Assembly (NCBI GenBank): GCA_947484275.1
Contig: CANKOY010000010.1
Location: 18,936-82,935 of the forward strand
Origin: Planctomycetota bacterium
GTDB lineage: Bacteria > Planctomycetota > UBA1135 > GCA-002686595
DNA: 64,000 nucleotides
Reading direction: 5' to 3'
The position numbers were made by a program, and so were the translations under genes. This document shows, one piece after another, positions 1 through 8,904 of the stretch (its first letter is position 1; every line of letters begins with the position of its first letter). Below the pieces are notes generated by a model. It was given only the letters and a program-made list of their open reading frames with translations. It searched no databases and was not told the DNA's origin.

Positions 1-995
1 TTCGACTTGCACAGGTGGCGCAAGTAGCCGCGGCTGAAGCCACGGCAGCAGATGCAGTCGCAGCGCGGGTCGAGCTGACGCGTGTCGCGGGCAAAATCGG
101 CGTTGCGCAAGTTGAGCTGGCCCAGCGAGGTGAAAGCCTGGTGAGTTCGGCCGTGGCGCGTGGGCGTGACACAATCGAACAAGTCGACGCCCTGTTCAAC
201 CGCGTCGAAGAAATCAACGGGCATTCCGACGCCCATCAGGTAGCGCGGCTTGTCCTGGGGCAGGAATGGCGCGCTGGCCTGCACGGCCGCACGCATGTCC
301 TCGCGCGCTTCGCCAACGCTCACGCCGCCGATGGCGTAGCCCACAAGGTCGTGGCCGCAGACGCTGTCGACGGCGCGGCGGCGCAGATCCTCGAAGATTC
401 CACCCTGCACGATGCCGAACAGCGCCTGACCTCGATCTTCTCCGCCGAGTTCGCGATGGCGCTTCACGCAGCGATCCAGCCACCGGTGCGTTCGCTCGAC
501 ACCCACTTCGACCACGGCGCGATCGCGCGGGTCGGCGGGGCACTGGTCGAAGGCCATTTGCACGTCGGCTCCCAAGGCAGCTTGGATCTCGACGGCGCGC
601 TCGGGCGTGAAGCGTACGCTTGCGCCATCGATCACCGATTGAAACGTCACGCCGTCGTCGTCGATCTGATTGAGCTTCGCCAAGCTGAACACTTGGTAGC
701 CGCCCGAGTCGGTCAACAGCGGACCATCCCAGTTCATGAACTTGTGCAGACCGCCCAAGGCGCGCACGGTGTCCTCACCGGGCCGCAGGTGCAGATGGTA
801 GGTGTTCGCTAACAACATGCGCGCGCCGAGGGCGCGCAGCTGCTCTGGAAGCACGCCTTTCACGCTGCCGCGCGTACCCACGGGCATGAACGCCGGAGTT
901 TCGACGCTGCCGTGAGGTGTGTGGAATTTGCCGCAGCGCGCAAGGGTCACGCCGTCCGCGGCGGTGCGCTCGAAACTGAATTGACTAGCGCCCAT
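1..995 (-). CDS. tgt: Queuine/preQ1 tRNA-guanine transglycosylase (3' part beyond window)
   Basis: Tgt exchanges guanine-34 of GUN-anticodon tRNAs for the queuosine precursor preQ1. I translated the minus strand from the ATG at 995; 331 codons are present and the frame runs off the left edge, against a usual length near 370-380. Visible landmarks are the substrate-site motif DSGGYQ near residue 95, DLFDCVTPTR near 270 carrying the nucleophilic Asp, and the start of the zinc site CDCICC near 311-316 followed by a HL motif. The start codon overlaps the end of spoIID by 11 bp, so ruvB, spoIID and tgt look cotranscribed. A ruvB-tgt neighbourhood is common in bacteria (there often with queA and yajC, not seen here). 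The family call is secure. Confidence 0.95.
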   Translation of the reverse strand, partial: MGASQFSFERTAADGVTLARCGKFHTPHGSVETPAFMPVGTRGSVKGVLPEQLRALGARMLLANTYHLHLRPGEDTVRALGGLHKFMNWDGPLLTDSGGYQVFSLAKLNQIDDDGVTFQSVIDGASVRFTPERAVEIQAALGADVQMAFDQCPADPRDRAVVEVGVERTHRWLDRCVKRHRELGGEDRGQALFGIVQGGIFEDLRRRAVDSVCGHDLVGYAIGGVSVGEAREDMRAAVQASAPFLPQDKPRYLMGVGMPVDFFDAVEQGVDLFDCVTPTRHGRTHQAFTSLGQLNLRNADFARDTRQLDPRCDCICCRGFSRGYLRHLCKS

Positions 996-2331
996 CGACC
1001 AGCGAAGTTCCCGGATAGTAGTGCTCGAGAATTTTCGCGGCGCTCCAACCGCGCAGCGCCAACTCGCGGCAGCCGTTCTGGCACAGGCCGACGCCGTGAC
1101 CTCGACCGCGGCCGGACAGCAGCAGCGTGTCCACGATGTCCGTGCCCGCGCGCGGCCCCGTGATAAGCACCAAATTGGAGCTTATCGCGCCTGTCTTGAG
1201 CTCCCTGCGAACGTGTTCGAAGGACAATTTCCGAGCGCTCTGTGTTCCGCGGACTTCCACTTCGATCCACCGGCCGATGCGATCACGGCGCACGGGTTCA
1301 ATCCGCAGGATGCGGTCGCCCACATTTAGGTTGATTGCAAGCTGATCCAATTGTTCGCGGGTGAGCAGCGTGCGCCAGGAGAGATCGCGCGCGGCGGCGG
1401 GCAGCGTGGAACTGCCGGTGCCGGAAACTGGGCCCAGTTCGTTCCGACACGCGGCGCAATCGACACCGCGCAGCGAAACGAAGCGCGCCGCTTCGGGAAA
1501 CACGTCCTCGGAACTGGCTGTACGGCCGCCGCAGGCGGCGTGGAAGCGCGCATCCAGGCACTCCGAGCCGTCCTTCAGGATCTTCCCGCGCGTGCGCTCG
1601 ATCGCAAGGGCAAGTGCCCGCGATGCTGCCTGCGAGCGCGGATCACGGGTCGGCGCGAACTTGCCCGCGTAGGCCTGATCGCGCGTCGAATCGAACAGAC
1701 GCACTTCGAGCGAGCGCGATCCGCGCGCGGACAGTTGAGCCAGGGCGAAGCTGCGCGAAGCGATAGCCTGCGCTTCCAATTCCGCGATCTCGGCGCCGAG
1801 GAGCTGCGTTTCGCCCGCGACCACTCCCGCGATGTAGTCCTCGAAGTCGACGATGTTGTCGACGGACAGGCCGTTGCGGGTCGACGCGTCAGGGCCCTGG
1901 GGCAGTCGAATTCGCAGGCGACCGCAGTAGGTGACTCCGTCGAGGACAAGGCCCGCCTCCTTGTCCCGAGGCTCGATCCACAATTCCGCAGCGGTTTGCG
2001 ACGCCGCTGCATTTTCGACCGACCTGCCGTTGACCGTCAACGAATCACCTGCGCGGGCGATCTTCATGGGGGCTTCGCTGCCGAGCCCCCCAGTGATCAC
2101 GACGCTGGGCCGTGACTCATGGCGCGAGAGACGCACGCAGATATCGCCACTGGCGGTCCATGCTCGACTTTGGGCGCTGGACGATTCCAATGAACTTCCG
2201 CTGGGCGCGCGTGCGACTGCAATACTGCCCGCGGCGCTCGGGCCATTGCCCAATACGAGTGCAACCAGTGCCAGGGTCGCAAGCCCCATGGGCGCGCGGA
2301 AAATCCAGCGGCGACCCGATGCGATGTCCAC
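985..2331 (-). CDS. SpoIID/LytB-domain secreted protein
   Basis: This is a 448-aa protein with an N-terminal hydrophobic stretch (about residues 15-35) that reads as a signal peptide or membrane anchor. The core is a SpoIID/LytB domain: VVAGET near residue 175 has the Glu expected of the catalytic site, followed by EAQAIASRSFAL, and the end carries GRGRGHGVGLCQNG and HYYPGTS, both hallmarks of the family. Bacillus SpoIID is a peptidoglycan lytic transglycosylase that cleaves denuded glycan strands. Homologues are widespread in non-sporulating bacteria, where they are linked to cell-wall remodelling or division, so sporulation should not be inferred. The gene begins 5 bp after the ruvB stop and overlaps tgt. 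Confidence 0.85.
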   Translation of the reverse strand: MDIASGRRWIFRAPMGLATLALVALVLGNGPSAAGSIAVARAPSGSSLESSSAQSRAWTASGDICVRLSRHESRPSVVITGGLGSEAPMKIARAGDSLTVNGRSVENAAASQTAAELWIEPRDKEAGLVLDGVTYCGRLRIRLPQGPDASTRNGLSVDNIVDFEDYIAGVVAGETQLLGAEIAELEAQAIASRSFALAQLSARGSRSLEVRLFDSTRDQAYAGKFAPTRDPRSQAASRALALAIERTRGKILKDGSECLDARFHAACGGRTASSEDVFPEAARFVSLRGVDCAACRNELGPVSGTGSSTLPAAARDLSWRTLLTREQLDQLAINLNVGDRILRIEPVRRDRIGRWIEVEVRGTQSARKLSFEHVRRELKTGAISSNLVLITGPRAGTDIVDTLLLSGRGRGHGVGLCQNGCRELALRGWSAAKILEHYYPGTSLVDGR

Positions 2332-2336
2332 TGCGT

Positions 2337-3395
2337 TCAGGAGAAGAGGCCCGAGGACTGCGCTTCGTCGCCTGGTGTGCGCGGTGGTGCGCCGATGGCT
2401 CGCAGGCCCTCGTCCGTGATCGAGCGACCGCGCGCAGTGCGCTGCAGGAAGCCGGAGCGCAAGAGGTGCGGCTCGAAAACGCCTTCGACCGTGTCCTCGG
2501 CTTCCCCGATTTCCGCGGCGATCGTCTTTAGCCCCAGGGGCCGATCGGGATGGCGCGCGAGTGCGATCAAAATGCGTCGGTCCACGTCGTCGAGGCCGTG
2601 CTTGTCGACGCCCAGGCGCTCCATGGCGGTGCTGGCGACTTCAACGTCGATCTGCGGTGTGCCGCGCACCTGTGCCAGGTCTCGCACGCGCCGCAGGAAG
2701 CGATTTGCGATGCGCGGCGTGCCGCGACTCCGCAGCCCGATGCAGTGTGCCGCGTCCCGGTCCAGCTCGACCCCAAGGATTGCAGCCGAACGCATGAGGA
2801 TCTTGATCAGATCCTCCACGGGGTAGGGTGCCAGTCGTTCGAGGTGGCCGAATCTGCCGCGAAACGGATCCGACAGCAGGCCCTCGCGCGTCGTGGCGCC
2901 GATCAACATGAAGGGCGCGAGTTTCAGCGGCAGAATTCGCGCGTTCGGCCCCTGATCTATAGTGAGGTCTACGGTGAAGTCTTCCATCGCTGTGTAGAGG
3001 AACTCCTCCACGGGTGCCGGAATGCGATGGATCTCGTCGATGAACAGCACGTCGTTGCGCTTCAACTGCGTGAGGAGTCCCACCAGATCCCGCGCGCGCT
3101 CCAGGGCTGGCCCGGTAGTCGAGTGCAAGGTTGCGCCGATCTCCTGGGCGACGATGCGCGCCAAACTTGTTTTTCCAAGACCCGGCGGACCCGAAAGCAG
3201 CAAATGGTCCGGCGCTTCGTCGCGCTCGCGCGCCGCGCGCAGAGCCACCGCCAAGTTGTCCAGGCAGCGTTCCTGCCCGACGAATTCCGCAAAGCTCCTT
3301 GGCCGCAGGGTGTTCTCGAAGTCGAGGTCCTGGCGCGGCTCTGCGTCAGCCAAATCCTCGAGCGCGGCGTTGAACGGGATTTTTTCCGCGGACAT
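2337..3395 (-). CDS. ruvB: Holliday junction branch-migration ATPase RuvB
   Basis: RuvB is the hexameric AAA+ motor that drives branch migration of Holliday junctions with RuvA. From the ATG at 3395 the protein is 352 aa, typical for the family. The Walker A motif GPPGLGKT sits at about residues 69-76, Walker B is DEIHR, the sensor region reads GATTREGLLSDPFRGRFG, and the arginine-rich sensor 2 is GTPRIANRFLRRVRD, followed by the C-terminal winged helix. An ATG at 3446 would add 17 residues of unconserved, low-quality sequence, so I prefer 3395. It is first in the ruvB-spoIID-tgt unit; ruvA and ruvC are not in the window. Confidence 0.96.
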   Translation of the reverse strand: MSAEKIPFNAALEDLADAEPRQDLDFENTLRPRSFAEFVGQERCLDNLAVALRAARERDEAPDHLLLSGPPGLGKTSLARIVAQEIGATLHSTTGPALERARDLVGLLTQLKRNDVLFIDEIHRIPAPVEEFLYTAMEDFTVDLTIDQGPNARILPLKLAPFMLIGATTREGLLSDPFRGRFGHLERLAPYPVEDLIKILMRSAAILGVELDRDAAHCIGLRSRGTPRIANRFLRRVRDLAQVRGTPQIDVEVASTAMERLGVDKHGLDDVDRRILIALARHPDRPLGLKTIAAEIGEAEDTVEGVFEPHLLRSGFLQRTARGRSITDEGLRAIGAPPRTPGDEAQSSGLFS

Positions 3396-4069
3396 GGGGC
3401 GAGCATAGCCCCAGGGATCGCGCGCCCGAAGGGCCCAAGGCAGCATCCGCGCGAATCACAGCGCTCAGAGGGTTGGTTGAGCGAGATCCTCGTCAACAGA
3501 GATTGGGCCTAGATGGGCCACCGGCGCACACTCGGCGAACAACCTTGGAGTGCTGTGGGTTCAGTCTGCCCGGCGGGGTCAGTGGGGGGGGGCGACACCG
3601 CGATGCTCGCCAGCTCGGGAGTGACTTCCCACCTCTCCTAAATTCGCGGGCGTAGGTCGCACGCAGAGCATCGGGCGCGGGGGTAGGGCCGTTCCGGCGC
3701 CCCATAGCGGCCTCCGTCAGCGCCCTGCCATCAGCCAGAAGGCTCGTTTCTTCCCAAAACCACGGACCCCGGCCGGAATGGTGGTGAAACCGGCCCCCTG
3801 GGAAGCTCCACGCGGGTCTAGTGGCGTAACCCGCCCCTTCGCAGCGTGCATAGCTCGATTGGGACTCTTCCCTGACGACCGCGTAGTTTTCCAGGAAGAG
3901 CCAAGTCGCCCGTCCCCCGCGCGGATGCGGACGACTCCCACCCGGTCGGGGACCCTTCCGGACCCTCTTTTCCTCCTGCTCCCTGAGAAACAACCCAGGC
4001 TTTCGACCCTAGGGAACGCTATCCTGGCGACCCCTTCTCAGGGTTGACCCTGCAAACACCCACTAGACG
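3396..4069. other. Large gene-free stretch with hairpins; possible structured RNA or long leader
   Basis: About 670 bp separate the divergent ruvB and lipoprotein genes, much more than is usual here. Open frames on both strands are low-complexity and resemble no family. The stretch contains three perfect inverted repeats: 3771-3776 with 3790-3795 (6 bp), 3812-3817 with 3829-3834 (6 bp), and 3865-3871 with 3894-3900 (7 bp). I compared it by eye with RNase P RNA, tmRNA and SRP RNA signatures and found no match. It may be an unrecognised RNA, a long 5' leader or regulatory DNA. Confidence 0.3.
4039..4052. promoter_or_regulatory. Dyad upstream of the large lipoprotein gene
   Basis: Two perfect 6-bp arms, CAGGGT and ACCCTG, are separated by two bases and end 17 bp before the first possible start codon at 4070. 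The symmetry and position fit an operator or a small leader hairpin. No regulator is encoded next to it, so the role is inferred. Confidence 0.3.
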
Positions 4070-7000
4070 ATGATGTTCATGATCCATCGGTCGGCGTTGG
4101 CCCTCTGCGGCCTTTCCACCTTGTTCCTCACCGCATGCGGTGGGTCCTCTTCGGGCGGCGGCGGTTCCTCCATGGACCTGGTCCAAATGTCCAATGGGTT
4201 CGGCGTCATGGTGCCCTATCAGGTCGCCAAGCCTGACTTTCTGGGGAACCCCACCTCGGAGATCATCTCCATTCGCTCGATCGAGGACCTGATCGCAAAC
4301 GTGCGACCGTCGAACCCGATCGTTGCGGCCACGGAGCTGCCCTCTACGACCCTGCTTCCCAACGGAGATCAGGGCAACCAGTTCATCTTCCTCGAGTTCA
4401 GCGCCGACCTTGATATCGATACGGTGCTGAGCAAGTCGCCGTCGGCCCAGGCGAACTCTGGACTGACGACGAACATCGCGGTCATTTCCGTCGATCCCGC
4501 GACCAACACATCGTCGCTAGTGCGCGGGCGCGGTTTCGTTGGCGGCCGCACGTACTCGAACAAGATCGATCCGGCCTCGGCACCGGGCGCGCCCCAGTTG
4601 CTCCTGGAGTCCTGGGTTCTTGGCGATGTCAACGGCAAGCCCATTGCCAACAACAGTATCCCGCCGGTCCCGCCGGGCCTCCTGCCTCCGGGGGTCGGCT
4701 TCCCGGGCACGCAGAGCGCGGCCGCTTTCAACGGCGCGACCACACTGCTCAAGAACTCCACGTTTGTCTTCGTCGCTGACACCGACGGTGATCTTTCGAC
4801 GCTCGAGACGTTCCCCGCCAATCGTCAGCTGCGGATCCAAGCGACGACCGCCGTGCGCTCCGTGACCGACAGGCCGTTGATTCGCTCCGCCCTGGGCAGC
4901 ACAACTGTGGGCCCGGACACGATTCGACCCGAAGTCGCGCAGACGCCGTCGCCCAACAGCCACCCGGACACGATTCCGGCTCTGGGGGACACCGACGTCG
5001 ATCCCGTTACGAAGATCACTGTGCGCTACACCGAACCCGTGCAGCCGTTGTCCGTGGGCAGTCTGCCTACTGGGCTTGTGCCGGTGCTCAGTCCTGCAAT
5101 CACGGTCAGCTTTGGGCCTTCGACCCAGACGGTCACCGTACCTTTCTCGATCCTGCCGGTCAGCGTGTACGACTTCTCGACCTGGGAGCTTTCGCCGGCC
5201 TTCAACTTCCCGGGCTCTGGGCCGACCATCGTGGGCTGTTCTTCCTTCAGCACAGTGACGGTTGCGTTCAATCAGAGCCAGGTCCAGGACCTGCCCGCGA
5301 ACCTGAACACGACTCCGGCCCAAACCTCGTTCGAGACCGGTGAAGGCCCTGGTTTGATCAATGCGCCGGTGTCCCCCGATGTGATCTATGCGGTCCGCGC
5401 CGGTGGCCAGATTCCCGGAATCTCGGTCGTGGACCTCAACGGATTCGGACAGTCCACGGGCAATCCGAGCTTCAACGCCAACCAGATCATCGAAGGCAAC
5501 ACGCGGTTTCCCTACAACCCGAACCTGATCCAGGGGCCGCAGCTCAGGCCGCCCCTGCAGCCCGGCGTTTGCACGGTGGATGGTGGTTCCTCCGGTGTGT
5601 TCTCCCTGACGCGCGACAGCTCGCTCAACGACCTGCTGATTCGCTCGCCAGTCGTTACGACCGTGGGGGACATGGCAATCGGTTGGCCCCTGGACGTCGT
5701 TTTCAACAACGGTCAGGAGTCCTCTGGTTGCCAGGCCGGCGGTGGCAACATCTGCGCGATCCGCGGTCGCAAGGCGATCTCGGGCGCCTTCGGTTCCCAG
5801 AGCGCGCAGGCTACGGTCGTGCCCTCGAACGTCCCCGGACTGCCGGGCGTGGGACTGGCCGTGTTCTCCCAGGGCGGCGGCAACCTCGTCTCCTGGGCTC
5901 CGCACCCCAATCCTCCGCCGCTGGTGTTCCCGCCGCTGTGCATTTCGCCCTTCATCGGAGGTCAGGAGCCCACTTCCTTCGAAGTAATCCAGCCGCCGCC
6001 GCCCGCCAGCATCTTCGGTCTTGGCCGTGTCAACCTGCTGACCCCTGGCGATCCCTTCGGTGTGCCGCAAACGAACACGCGGCCTAGCGGTCTGCTCACC
6101 AAGCAGCAGAACGGATGGTTCGAGGGACCGAGCCCGGTGCGCACGCTCGACCTCTGCGTCGACTACATGATGCGCCAGCAGATCGGTCACTTCCTGTACG
6201 TGATCGACCAAGCGCGCCGCGAGATCGTCGTGCTGAACTCGAACCGCTTCACGGTGCTCGACCGAATCGCCGTGGCGGATCCCACAGAGTTGGCCATGGG
6301 GCCGAACCTGGACTTCCTGGCGGTCACCAGCCGCGATTCGGACAGCGTCACGTTCATTGACATCCAGCCGGCCTCCTCGACGTTCCATGAGGTCGTCAAG
6401 GTGCTCGAAGTCGGTCACGGTCCTCAGGGCATCGCCTGGGATCCGGGCAACGAAGACATCCTGGTCTGCAACGAACTCGACAGCACGGTGTCGATCATCG
6501 GCGTGGCATCGCTGGCGATTCGCAAGACCGTCTCGAGTCAGCTGAGCCAGCCCTTCAGCATCGCCATCCAGCAGCGTCAATTCAACTTCGGCTACTTCCG
6601 CAACGTCTACAACGCGTTCATCCTGAACCGCAATGGAGACCTCGCGGTGTTCGAGTCGGGGCCGAACGGCGTCAACGGCTGGGGCTACGACGACATCATC
6701 GGCACGCCGCCGTTCACGTTCCAGAGTCCGAAGAAAGTCGTGCTCGACTTCAACCGCCTCGAGGGCAGCATCTGGGTGCTGCACGAGAACAAGTTGAACT
6801 TGAACGGCGGTCAGTCCGGCATTGCTGGCGGCGCTGTGACCAACCTCGTGATCGATTCCGCGATCCCCGGTGTGTTGCCGCTCAACGTGCAGTCGCTGTT
6901 CATCCCGAACTTCCGCGACATGAGCTTCAAGGTCAACGTCTCGATCGGTCCCGACGAGCTGACCGGCGTGCCTATCGACATGGCTCTCGATGACCTGCTC

Positions 7001-7288
7001 AACCTGGGCGGCACACCCAACCAGGCACCGGTGCAGAGCGCGGGCACGCCGATCAACACGAACGGCAAGTCTTCCGTGCGCATCGGTCCGGGCGCGGTGG
7101 TTCCCTCGAAGGCGCCGAACTTCCTGTTCCTTGCCATCCCGACCTCCACCGAAGGGCCGGGCGTGATCGACGTGATCGACGTGAGCTCGCCGGGCTACCG
7201 GCGCTTCGACACGAACAAGTACCTGCCCTCGGTCCAGTCGATTCAGACACCTGGGATCACCGGGCTGTGTGACTACTGGCGCCAGTAA
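4070..7288 (+). CDS. Large surface lipoprotein with beta-propeller (YVTN-type) repeats
   Basis: This 1072-aa protein begins with a lipoprotein signal: a hydrophobic segment ending FLTAC (Cys at residue 23), then a Gly/Ser linker, so it should be lipid-anchored outside the inner membrane. An ATG three codons downstream (4079) is an equally good start. Residues around 300-420 resemble an Ig-like/SbsA-type module (KITVRYTEPVQ). From about residue 700 it becomes a beta-propeller with repeated units such as FLYVIDQARREIVVLN, FLAVTSRDSDSVTFID and ILVCNELDSTVSII, typical of YVTN/NHL-like folds. No catalytic motif is visible. It is monocistronic with its own terminator. Binding or structural surface function is likely; the ligand is unknown. 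Confidence 0.75.
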   Translation: MMFMIHRSALALCGLSTLFLTACGGSSSGGGGSSMDLVQMSNGFGVMVPYQVAKPDFLGNPTSEIISIRSIEDLIANVRPSNPIVAATELPSTTLLPNGDQGNQFIFLEFSADLDIDTVLSKSPSAQANSGLTTNIAVISVDPATNTSSLVRGRGFVGGRTYSNKIDPASAPGAPQLLLESWVLGDVNGKPIANNSIPPVPPGLLPPGVGFPGTQSAAAFNGATTLLKNSTFVFVADTDGDLSTLETFPANRQLRIQATTAVRSVTDRPLIRSALGSTTVGPDTIRPEVAQTPSPNSHPDTIPALGDTDVDPVTKITVRYTEPVQPLSVGSLPTGLVPVLSPAITVSFGPSTQTVTVPFSILPVSVYDFSTWELSPAFNFPGSGPTIVGCSSFSTVTVAFNQSQVQDLPANLNTTPAQTSFETGEGPGLINAPVSPDVIYAVRAGGQIPGISVVDLNGFGQSTGNPSFNANQIIEGNTRFPYNPNLIQGPQLRPPLQPGVCTVDGGSSGVFSLTRDSSLNDLLIRSPVVTTVGDMAIGWPLDVVFNNGQESSGCQAGGGNICAIRGRKAISGAFGSQSAQATVVPSNVPGLPGVGLAVFSQGGGNLVSWAPHPNPPPLVFPPLCISPFIGGQEPTSFEVIQPPPPASIFGLGRVNLLTPGDPFGVPQTNTRPSGLLTKQQNGWFEGPSPVRTLDLCVDYMMRQQIGHFLYVIDQARREIVVLNSNRFTVLDRIAVADPTELAMGPNLDFLAVTSRDSDSVTFIDIQPASSTFHEVVKVLEVGHGPQGIAWDPGNEDILVCNELDSTVSIIGVASLAIRKTVSSQLSQPFSIAIQQRQFNFGYFRNVYNAFILNRNGDLAVFESGPNGVNGWGYDDIIGTPPFTFQSPKKVVLDFNRLEGSIWVLHENKLNLNGGQSGIAGGAVTNLVIDSAIPGVLPLNVQSLFIPNFRDMSFKVNVSIGPDELTGVPIDMALDDLLNLGGTPNQAPVQSAGTPINTNGKSSVRIGPGAVVPSKAPNFLFLAIPTSTEGPGVIDVIDVSSPGYRRFDTNKYLPSVQSIQTPGITGLCDYWRQ

Positions 7289-7313
7289 GCCGTCCGAGCG
7301 CAGACGCTTTCTA

Positions 7314-7354
7314 GCGGCGCCCGCGAGGAACACTCGCGGGCGCCGCTTCTTTTT
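7314..7354 (+). terminator. Rho-independent terminator
   Basis: A perfect 14-bp GC-rich stem (7314-7327 with 7333-7346) encloses a 5-base loop and is followed by TTCTTTTT. It lies 26 bp after the stop of the large lipoprotein gene and is the clearest intrinsic terminator in the window. Confidence 0.92.
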
Positions 7355-7410
7355 CGGTTGGGATCTCGCGTTCGGTGCGCACGGCGTGACTGCTATTCTC
7401 TGCCGCCGCC

Positions 7411-8103
7411 ATGCCCGACCCCATACAAGTTCGCGCGATGTTCGCTCGCATCAGCGGTCGTTACGACTTGTTGAATCACCTGCTCTCCCTAGGGATCGAT
7501 CAATGGTGGAGGCGCGTGACGGTGGCCGCAGCGGGTGATGTCCGCGGACGAACGGTGGTCGACGCCTGTTGCGGCACGGGGGATCTCTCGGCTGCCTTCG
7601 CTCGCAAAGGCGCAAAGGTCGTCGGCGTGGACTTCACGCCGCAAATGCTGCAGCGCGCGACTCCAAAGGTGACCGCGCTCGAGGGACGTGCGCTGTTTGT
7701 CCACGGGGACGCGCTTTCACTGCCGATTCAATCTGCTTGCGCGGACATCGCCAGTGTGGCCTTCGGTGTGCGCAATCTCTCAAACGCGCGAGAGGGCCTC
7801 GCCGAACTCAAGCGCGTCACGAAGCCCGGCGGCACGGTGCTCGTGCTCGAATTCACCACACCCCAGGGCGCGCTCCTAGGCCGCGCCTACCGCTTCTATT
7901 TCACGCGCGTGTTGCCCACGCTGGGCAAACTGGTTTCGCGCGATGAGGAGGCGTACATGTACTTGCCGCGCACCGTGCTTGCCTGGCCCGGCCCGGTGGA
8001 ATTCCAGCGCGAACTGGAAGCCGTGGGTTTGGTCCAGTGCGGATTCAGGTCACTGACGTTCGGAATCGCCTGCCTCCACTGGGGCCGAGTGCCGGCGAGC
8101 TGA
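7411..8103 (+). CDS. ubiE: Demethylmenaquinone/ubiquinone C-methyltransferase
   Basis: UbiE/MenG methylates the quinone ring with S-adenosylmethionine. The 230-aa length is normal. The N-terminal MFARISGRYDLLNHLLSLG is the family signature, VVDACCGTGDLS is the SAM-binding glycine loop, and FGVRNL plus KPGGTVLVLEF are the later conserved blocks. The start ATG at 7411 directly precedes the conserved N-terminus. It opens an overlapping run with a CPBP protease, ubiX and ubiA. With ubiX and ubiA nearby, a menaquinone role is more likely than ubiquinone, because no ubiquinone-specific hydroxylase is present; that is inference. Confidence 0.92.
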   Translation: MPDPIQVRAMFARISGRYDLLNHLLSLGIDQWWRRVTVAAAGDVRGRTVVDACCGTGDLSAAFARKGAKVVGVDFTPQMLQRATPKVTALEGRALFVHGDALSLPIQSACADIASVAFGVRNLSNAREGLAELKRVTKPGGTVLVLEFTTPQGALLGRAYRFYFTRVLPTLGKLVSRDEEAYMYLPRTVLAWPGPVEFQRELEAVGLVQCGFRSLTFGIACLHWGRVPAS

Positions 8104-8106
8104 GCA

Positions 8107-8904
8107 ATGACGAAGAAGCAAGGAGCTGCCGCCCCCGAGGAGGCCGAGAGCACGCGACATTCACTTTCGGCCGCCTACCTCGCCATGTTGCCGATGTTCG
8201 TGGCCTACGAACTGGCCGTACGTGAGCTAGGTGGAGAGCGTCGCAACAGCGCCGAGGTGTTGCTAGGTCTGTGGCTCTCGCCGCTAGGGCCCTGGGTCGA
8301 CGGAATACGCGGCGGTTTGCTCGGGGCCTTTGCGTTCGTCGCGCTGTACCGCTGTCGGAAACAGGCGATTCGCGTGCGCGAATTCGCAGCGCGAATCTGG
8401 CTCGAGGGCTTGGTCGCTGCGCTCACACTGGGGCCAGCGCTGGTGGGGTTGACAAGCCTCGCCGCAAGCTGGACGGACCATCTCGACGTGACGTGGGACA
8501 GCTCCCGGGCGCAACCCGGTCTCGCCTTGGCAGGATTCGTGTTCGGTGGCGCGGTGTACGAGGAACTCGTTTTCCGCATCGGGCTGCACGGTTTGCTCTT
8601 CTGGACTTTCGTTCGCGCGGCGCGCATGTGCGGCGCTGGGGATCGCGTCGGCCGCTGGTCGGGTGAGACGCTGGCGCTGCTCGGTTCTTCATTGTGCTTC
8701 GCGGCGTTCCATTTCAGCCGATTCACCCATTGGCTGTGGGATGGCGGGGCACAGTTTTCCTCTGCTCAGTTCGCCTGGCTCTTCTGCGCCGGGCTGCTAC
8801 TTGGAGTGGTATATCGCTGGCGCGGTCCGGGCGTTGCAGCCTTGGCCCACGGACTCTTCAACCTGGCGCTGCTGGTCGGCATCGACCCTGAGGTTCTCGC
8901 ATGA
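8107..8904 (+). CDS. CPBP-family intramembrane protease-like protein
   Basis: The 265-aa protein has several hydrophobic segments and the CPBP (Abi/CAAX-protease) signatures in order: EELVFRIGL near residue 152 (the paired Glu and Arg), then CFAAFHF with the conserved His near residue 200, then HGLFNL near residue 255. The family contains glutamic-type intramembrane proteases, but bacterial members have diverse and mostly unproven targets. It starts 3 bp after ubiE and its stop overlaps the ubiX start by 4 bp (ATGA), so it is translationally tied to quinone genes. A role in prenyl or membrane metabolism is possible but unproven. Confidence 0.8.
   Translation: MTKKQGAAAPEEAESTRHSLSAAYLAMLPMFVAYELAVRELGGERRNSAEVLLGLWLSPLGPWVDGIRGGLLGAFAFVALYRCRKQAIRVREFAARIWLEGLVAALTLGPALVGLTSLAASWTDHLDVTWDSSRAQPGLALAGFVFGGAVYEELVFRIGLHGLLFWTFVRAARMCGAGDRVGRWSGETLALLGSSLCFAAFHFSRFTHWLWDGGAQFSSAQFAWLFCAGLLLGVVYRWRGPGVAALAHGLFNLALLVGIDPEVLA

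Noticed and set aside
985..2331. SpoIID and SpoVR as evidence of sporulation
   Set aside because: Both families are widespread in non-spore-formers; no other sporulation gene is present.
3865..3900. An ENYAVV-like string on the minus strand recalling a tmRNA tag
   Set aside because: The frame continues without a nearby stop, and no tRNA-like ends or tmRNA 5' signature were found.
4517..7333. A 938-codon open frame antisense to the giant lipoprotein gene
   Set aside because: Arg/Val/His/Asp-rich with no family resemblance; it mirrors the codon bias of the sense gene, which has a signal peptide, propeller repeats and a terminator.
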